Part shown: one piece after another, positions 35,770 to 39,002 of the stretch
How positions within the stretch are numbered: position 1 is the stretch's first letter
How the letters are laid out: every line of letters starts with the position of its first letter
Source of the DNA: Candidatus Methylobacter favarea
GTDB lineage: Bacteria; Pseudomonadota; Gammaproteobacteria; Methylococcales; Methylomonadaceae
Assembly: GCF_902806695.1 (NCBI RefSeq)
Contig: NZ_CADCXN010000066.1
Span: 1 to 39,002 of the forward strand
Direction: 5' to 3'
DNA: 39,002 nt
The notes under the pieces: model-generated
Databases searched by the model: none
Seen by the model: only the letters and a program-made list of their open reading frames with translations
Told to the model about the DNA's origin: nothing
Program-made: the position numbers and the translations under genes

Positions 35770-37248
35770 TTAACCAAGCTCAATCATTTCAACTGTGCCA
35801 TCTTCCTGAATCTCCGCCATATGACCTTTAGGCTCATCAATAAACTGCACTGAAAGCAAGACACATAATCCTGCTGCCGCTATGATCATAAAAAAAACAG
35901 GAGCTGAAACAAATGATAATACGGTCAGAAATAATACCCCCCCAACATTGCCATAAGCCCCGACCATGCCGGCAATCTGGCCGGTCATTCGGCGTTTAAT
36001 TAATGGAACTATTGCATATACGGCGCCACAGCCCCCCGAGACAAAGCAAGAGCAAGCCATAGTGAGCAGAACAGCCAGGGTAATAGACCACTTTGAATCA
36101 ATAAGCGACATACAGAAATAGCCGGCCGATAAGCCTAAAACAAAAATGCTCAGTGAGAATTTACGTCCGAATTTATCGCTAATCCAGCCGCCTATTGGAC
36201 GGGCCAACAGGTTAATAAAGGCGAAACTGCCTCCTAATAAACCGGCCTCTACCATGCTAATGCCTTGAGTTTTACCAAATGTTTCAAAGAAAAATAACGG
36301 TAGCATCGAAACCACCGCTAATTCCGAGCCAAAAGTAATTAAATAAGCCAGATCCAGGATAGCGACCTGCTTGAATTTATATTTATGAATCTCGGCAATA
36401 GGGTGTTTTAAGTGCTCCCGGTTGACGTGGACAATTTTGTATACGTTATATAAGAATAAAATCCAGATAATGATATAAATGCAGGTGGCGACAAAATTGG
36501 AGAACAGACTGACGCCTTCCGGAGATAATTTCCAGGTTAATAAGCTTAAGGTGACATATAAGGGAATAGTCATAAGTATATAAAAAAATAAACCGCCTTT
36601 ACTGGTAACTTCCATCGCGCCGGCTTTTTTCGGCTTAAAGTAAGTCGAGCCTTTCGGTGTATCTGAAACACTGAAAAAATAAATGACCGAATAAATCAGG
36701 GCAATGGCTCCGGTTGTTGCAATTGCATAGCGCCACCCTTCAGGACCGCCATACAGTAAAGCCAGAGTAGGTAAGATACCGGCCGCCGCAGCTGAACCGA
36801 AGTTGCCCCAGCCGCCGTAAATGCCCTCAGCGATTCCTACTTGCCGGGCAGGAAACCATTCGCCAACCATGCGGATGCCGATGACAAAACCGGCTCCGAT
36901 GAAACCTAACAGGAAACGCGCTAATGCCAGCTGTTCAAAACTCGTGGCAAACGCAAACATGAAGCAGGGTATGCTGCCGGCGCCCAATAGCGTTGAATAA
37001 GTGCGTTTGGGGCCAAATTTATCAACCAGAATACCGATGACAATGCGAGCCGGAATAGTTAGAGCCACATTTAATATCAGGATGGTTTTTATTTGCGAGC
37101 CGCTCATATGCAGAGTCTGTGCAATCACCAGCATCAAGGGCGCATGGTTAAACCATACGACAAAGCTGATAAAGAACGCTATCCAGGTCATATGGAGAAT
37201 TTTAATTTTGCCCGAGAAGGAAAGCAATTTAAGAGTTTGAGCTGACAT
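35770..37248 (-). CDS. Nitrate/nitrite transporter (MFS, NNP family)
   Basis: This 492-residue twelve-helix transporter of the NarK/NasA branch has the nitrate signature IYGGWGNFGSAAAAG and its second-half counterpart VGAYGNVGGV. The conserved arginines sit in helix 2 (IPARIVIG) and helix 8 (LARPIGGW). I place the start at the ATG at 37248 (MSAQTLKLLSFSG), which opens the usual NasA-like N-terminus; an in-frame extension to 37440 is low-complexity and unconserved. The PP2C-kinase fusion follows, and moaCDE in this window would supply cofactor for a nitrate reductase. No nitrate or nitrite reductase gene is visible here, so uptake for assimilation is inferred. Confidence 0.92.
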   Translation of the reverse strand: MSAQTLKLLSFSGKIKILHMTWIAFFISFVVWFNHAPLMLVIAQTLHMSGSQIKTILILNVALTIPARIVIGILVDKFGPKRTYSTLLGAGSIPCFMFAFATSFEQLALARFLLGFIGAGFVIGIRMVGEWFPARQVGIAEGIYGGWGNFGSAAAAGILPTLALLYGGPEGWRYAIATTGAIALIYSVIYFFSVSDTPKGSTYFKPKKAGAMEVTSKGGLFFYILMTIPLYVTLSLLTWKLSPEGVSLFSNFVATCIYIIIWILFLYNVYKIVHVNREHLKHPIAEIHKYKFKQVAILDLAYLITFGSELAVVSMLPLFFFETFGKTQGISMVEAGLLGGSFAFINLLARPIGGWISDKFGRKFSLSIFVLGLSAGYFCMSLIDSKWSITLAVLLTMACSCFVSGGCGAVYAIVPLIKRRMTGQIAGMVGAYGNVGGVLFLTVLSFVSAPVFFMIIAAAGLCVLLSVQFIDEPKGHMAEIQEDGTVEMIELG

Positions 37249-37675
37249 ATTGATACCGTTATTAAAGTTATAATGCCCAGTCAAGCATATTGCATGCCGA
37301 GCTGAATAACTAATTATAGTAATAACGCTTTGGAAGCGAGGACTTGCATGATTGAAGCTGGATCGGGAGCATGGTTTCGACTTAATAGGAGCGCTAAAAT
37401 GGAGCAATAGTCCTATTTTGGTGCGATTTGAGCAGGACAAGGTGGGTAAGCCTGTTAGGGATATTCCAATTTAGCGTAGAGAGACAGGTTTTTTTCGAGG
37501 CAGGGGCTTATCTATGCAAGCCCGTTAATAGCGGTTATCATGTAACTTATTACCATCATGCAATCTGAACGTAGTTCTGAATTAATGAGTTTTTTTAGTT
37601 ATTGTTCTGTCTTTTAAGAATCAAGATCGGAGTCAGGCTTTATACCTTAAGCACACATTACTGAAGGAGATTGAT
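37249..37675. other. 427-bp divergent intergenic region
   Basis: This spacer must carry the leftward promoter of the nitrate transporter and the rightward promoter of the first TerD gene. I see AT-rich tracts near 37300-37325 and 37580-37615 but no clear pair of hexamers, operator or gene. Confidence 0.4.
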
Positions 37676-38251
37676 ATGGGTATTTCATTAAGTAAAGGCG
37701 GCAATGTCAATTTATCCAAGACTGACCCGACATTAAAAAATATTATCGTCGGACTGGGGTGGGATGTAAGGCCCACTGCCGGCGCCGATTTTGATCTCGA
37801 TGCCAGCGCTTTTATGTTGAAGGAAGACGGCAAGGCCAGGTCAGACAATGATTTTATCTTCTACAATCAGACGAAATCCCTCTGCGGCGCCATCGAGCAC
37901 ACCGGCGATAACCGCACCGGCGCGGGCGAAGGCGATGATGAAGGCATTATTGTCCTGCTCGATAAAATACCGGCTGAAATTCAGCGCATCGCTTTTACGG
38001 TCACTATTCATGAGGCGGATGCTCGCAAACAAAACTTCGGACAGGTCTCGCATGCCTTCGTCAGGATTGTCAATAAAGACTCGAACAACGAAGTCGCACG
38101 TTACGATTTGAGTGAAGATGCCTCAATCGAGACAGCGATGATTTTTGGCGAAATCTACAGGCACGGCGGCGAGTGGAAATTCAAAGCCGTGGGCCAGGGC
38201 TATGCGGGAGGCCTGGCGGCCCTAGCCCGGCAATACGGGATTAATGTCTAG
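37676..38251 (+). CDS. TerD-family protein, copy 1
   Basis: This 191-residue cytoplasmic protein of the TerD/TerE family has the N-terminal [12 protein letters not shown] strand, the calcium-binding region FDLDASAF, and [16 protein letters not shown], followed by the conserved [18 protein letters not shown]-type block (split here as RYDLSEDAS and [13 protein letters not shown]). TerD proteins bind calcium and belong to tellurite/stress and phage-resistance loci. AAGGAG eight bases before the ATG at 37676 sets the start. A close paralogue follows 88 bp on. No terA, terB, terC or terZ is seen before the window ends. Confidence 0.93.
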   Translation: MGISLSKGGNVNLSKTDPTLKNIIVGLGWDVRPTAGADFDLDASAFMLKEDGKARSDNDFIFYNQTKSLCGAIEHTGDNRTGAGEGDDEGIIVLLDKIPAEIQRIAFTVTIHEADARKQNFGQVSHAFVRIVNKDSNNEVARYDLSEDASIETAMIFGEIYRHGGEWKFKAVGQGYAGGLAALARQYGINV

Positions 38252-38300
38252 GCCGCCAAAGCCGCCTTAAGTCACGGTTCGGCTAAGGTCGCAAATAATC

Positions 38301-38306
38301 TATAAT
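38301..38306 (+). promoter_or_regulatory. Possible -10 element before the second TerD gene
   Basis: TATAAT lies 34 bp before the ATG at 38340, with TTCGGC as a poor -35 at 17-bp spacing. The second copy may thus have its own weak promoter in addition to read-through from the first. Confidence 0.35.
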
Positions 38307-38339
38307 TTTTGGTAAACTACAACTCACGAGGACACTATT

Positions 38340-38915
38340 ATGGCAGTATCACTTACTAAAGGCAGCAACGTTAATCTCAGCAAAGAAGTGCCGGGGCTGA
38401 AAAAAATTCAGGTCGGATTAGGATGGGATGCCCGATCAACCGATGGCGCGGCGTTTGATCTGGACGCCAGCGCCTTCCTGGTTAAACTGGACGGTAAAGT
38501 CCGCTCGGACAGTGATTTTTGTTTCTACAATAATAAAACTGTAGCCGATGGCGCCGTTCAGCATACCGGCGACAACTTGACAGGAGCGGGCGAGGGCGAC
38601 GATGAAATGATCAAAGTGGATTTGGCCAGGATTCCTGCTGATCTGGACAAAGTTGTTTTTGCCGTAACCATACACGAAGCTGAAGCCCGCAAACAGAACT
38701 TCGGGCAGGTCAATCATGCTTTTATCCGTGTCGTCAATGAAGAGGGCGGCCTTGAAATTGCCCGCTATGACCTCAGCGAAGATGCTTCAATCGAAACAGC
38801 AATGATTTTCGGAGAAATCTACCGCGTCGGCACAGACTGGAAATTTAAAGCCGTGGGCCAGGGTTTTGCCGGCGGTCTGGGGCCTTTGGCAGCTTCGTTC
38901 GGCGTCAGCATCTGA
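38340..38915 (+). CDS. TerD-family protein, copy 2
   Basis: This 191-residue protein has exactly the length of the preceding copy and closely matches it ([59 protein letters not shown]). The acidic calcium-binding residues are kept. AGGA eight bases before the ATG at 38340 is a good Shine-Dalgarno. The two genes are a tandem duplication old enough for many synonymous and some amino-acid changes, for example [13 protein letters not shown] against [12 protein letters not shown]. The ter cluster may continue past the right edge; the last 87 bases hold no gene start that I can see. Confidence 0.93.
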   Translation: MAVSLTKGSNVNLSKEVPGLKKIQVGLGWDARSTDGAAFDLDASAFLVKLDGKVRSDSDFCFYNNKTVADGAVQHTGDNLTGAGEGDDEMIKVDLARIPADLDKVVFAVTIHEAEARKQNFGQVNHAFIRVVNEEGGLEIARYDLSEDASIETAMIFGEIYRVGTDWKFKAVGQGFAGGLGPLAASFGVSI

Positions 38916-39002
38916 TCAGGACAAAAGGCTTTTGCCGCTTTCGAGTGTTCAATATTCTGAATCTTAACCCGCACTTCCGCGTCGCGCCAGGGCGGGTGTG
39001 GC

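Noticed and set aside
37249-37440. N-terminal extension of the nitrate transporter by 64 residues
   Set aside because: The extension is unlike any transporter N-terminus, and the ATG at 37248 opens the conserved region.

Overview
The window looks like chromosome of a gammaproteobacterium, most likely an aerobic type I methanotroph (Methylococcales, for example Methylobacter, Methylomonas or a relative). This rests on a pyrophosphate-dependent phosphofructokinase, a TVP38/TMEM64-flavoprotein fusion, and gammaproteobacterial-type metE/metR, nrdAB and sdhCDAB-sdhE. No methane-oxidation gene is present, so the assignment is an inference. I see no tRNA, rRNA, CRISPR array, insertion sequence or prophage.

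Region 1 (1-8043) is the accessory part. A leftward surface-polysaccharide operon holds a Wzt-type ABC ATPase, a 1201-residue protein joining a methyltransferase, a long repetitive coiled coil and two GT2 glycosyltransferases, and a sulfotransferase-like protein. A MntA/HepT toxin-antitoxin pair lies just upstream of wzt. Beyond it is a 42-bp degenerate copy of the wzt start, so the locus has been rearranged. About 0.7 kb of hairpin-rich non-coding DNA follows.

Region 2 (8044-17073) is housekeeping: a secreted protein of unknown function, a YgjP-like metalloprotease, moaE-moaD divergent from moaC (molybdenum cofactor), lpxD (lipid A), PPi-dependent phosphofructokinase, and divergent metR and metE with a perfect MetR box between them.

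Region 3 (17074-21616) carries a sigma70-like promoter, a complete cobalamin riboswitch with a downstream terminator-like hairpin, then nrdA and nrdB (class Ia, B12-independent ribonucleotide reductase). With metE next door, two B12-independent isozymes sit side by side under different controls: MetR for metE, the riboswitch for nrdAB.

Region 4 (22143-29174) holds a membrane-fusion protein and ABC ATPase pair with no permease gene. It then has a leftward block aceA - SDHAF4-like gene - sdhC - sdhD - sdhA - sdhB - sdhE. The 50-codon SDHAF4/DUF1674 gene is easily missed. The block carries a complete succinate dehydrogenase, two of its assembly factors and isocitrate lyase.

Region 5 (29630-39002) contains a second secreted unknown protein, the TVP38-flavoprotein fusion, an EAL-domain c-di-GMP protein, a nitrate/nitrite transporter followed by a PP2C-kinase fusion, and two TerD-family paralogues.

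The most interesting idea is in region 1. Methyltransferase, coiled coil and glycosyltransferases in one protein, encoded beside a Wzt that has a C-terminal carbohydrate-binding domain, recall the WbdD/WbdA molecular ruler for O-antigen length. Here the ruler would be encoded by tandem DNA repeats that could change length.
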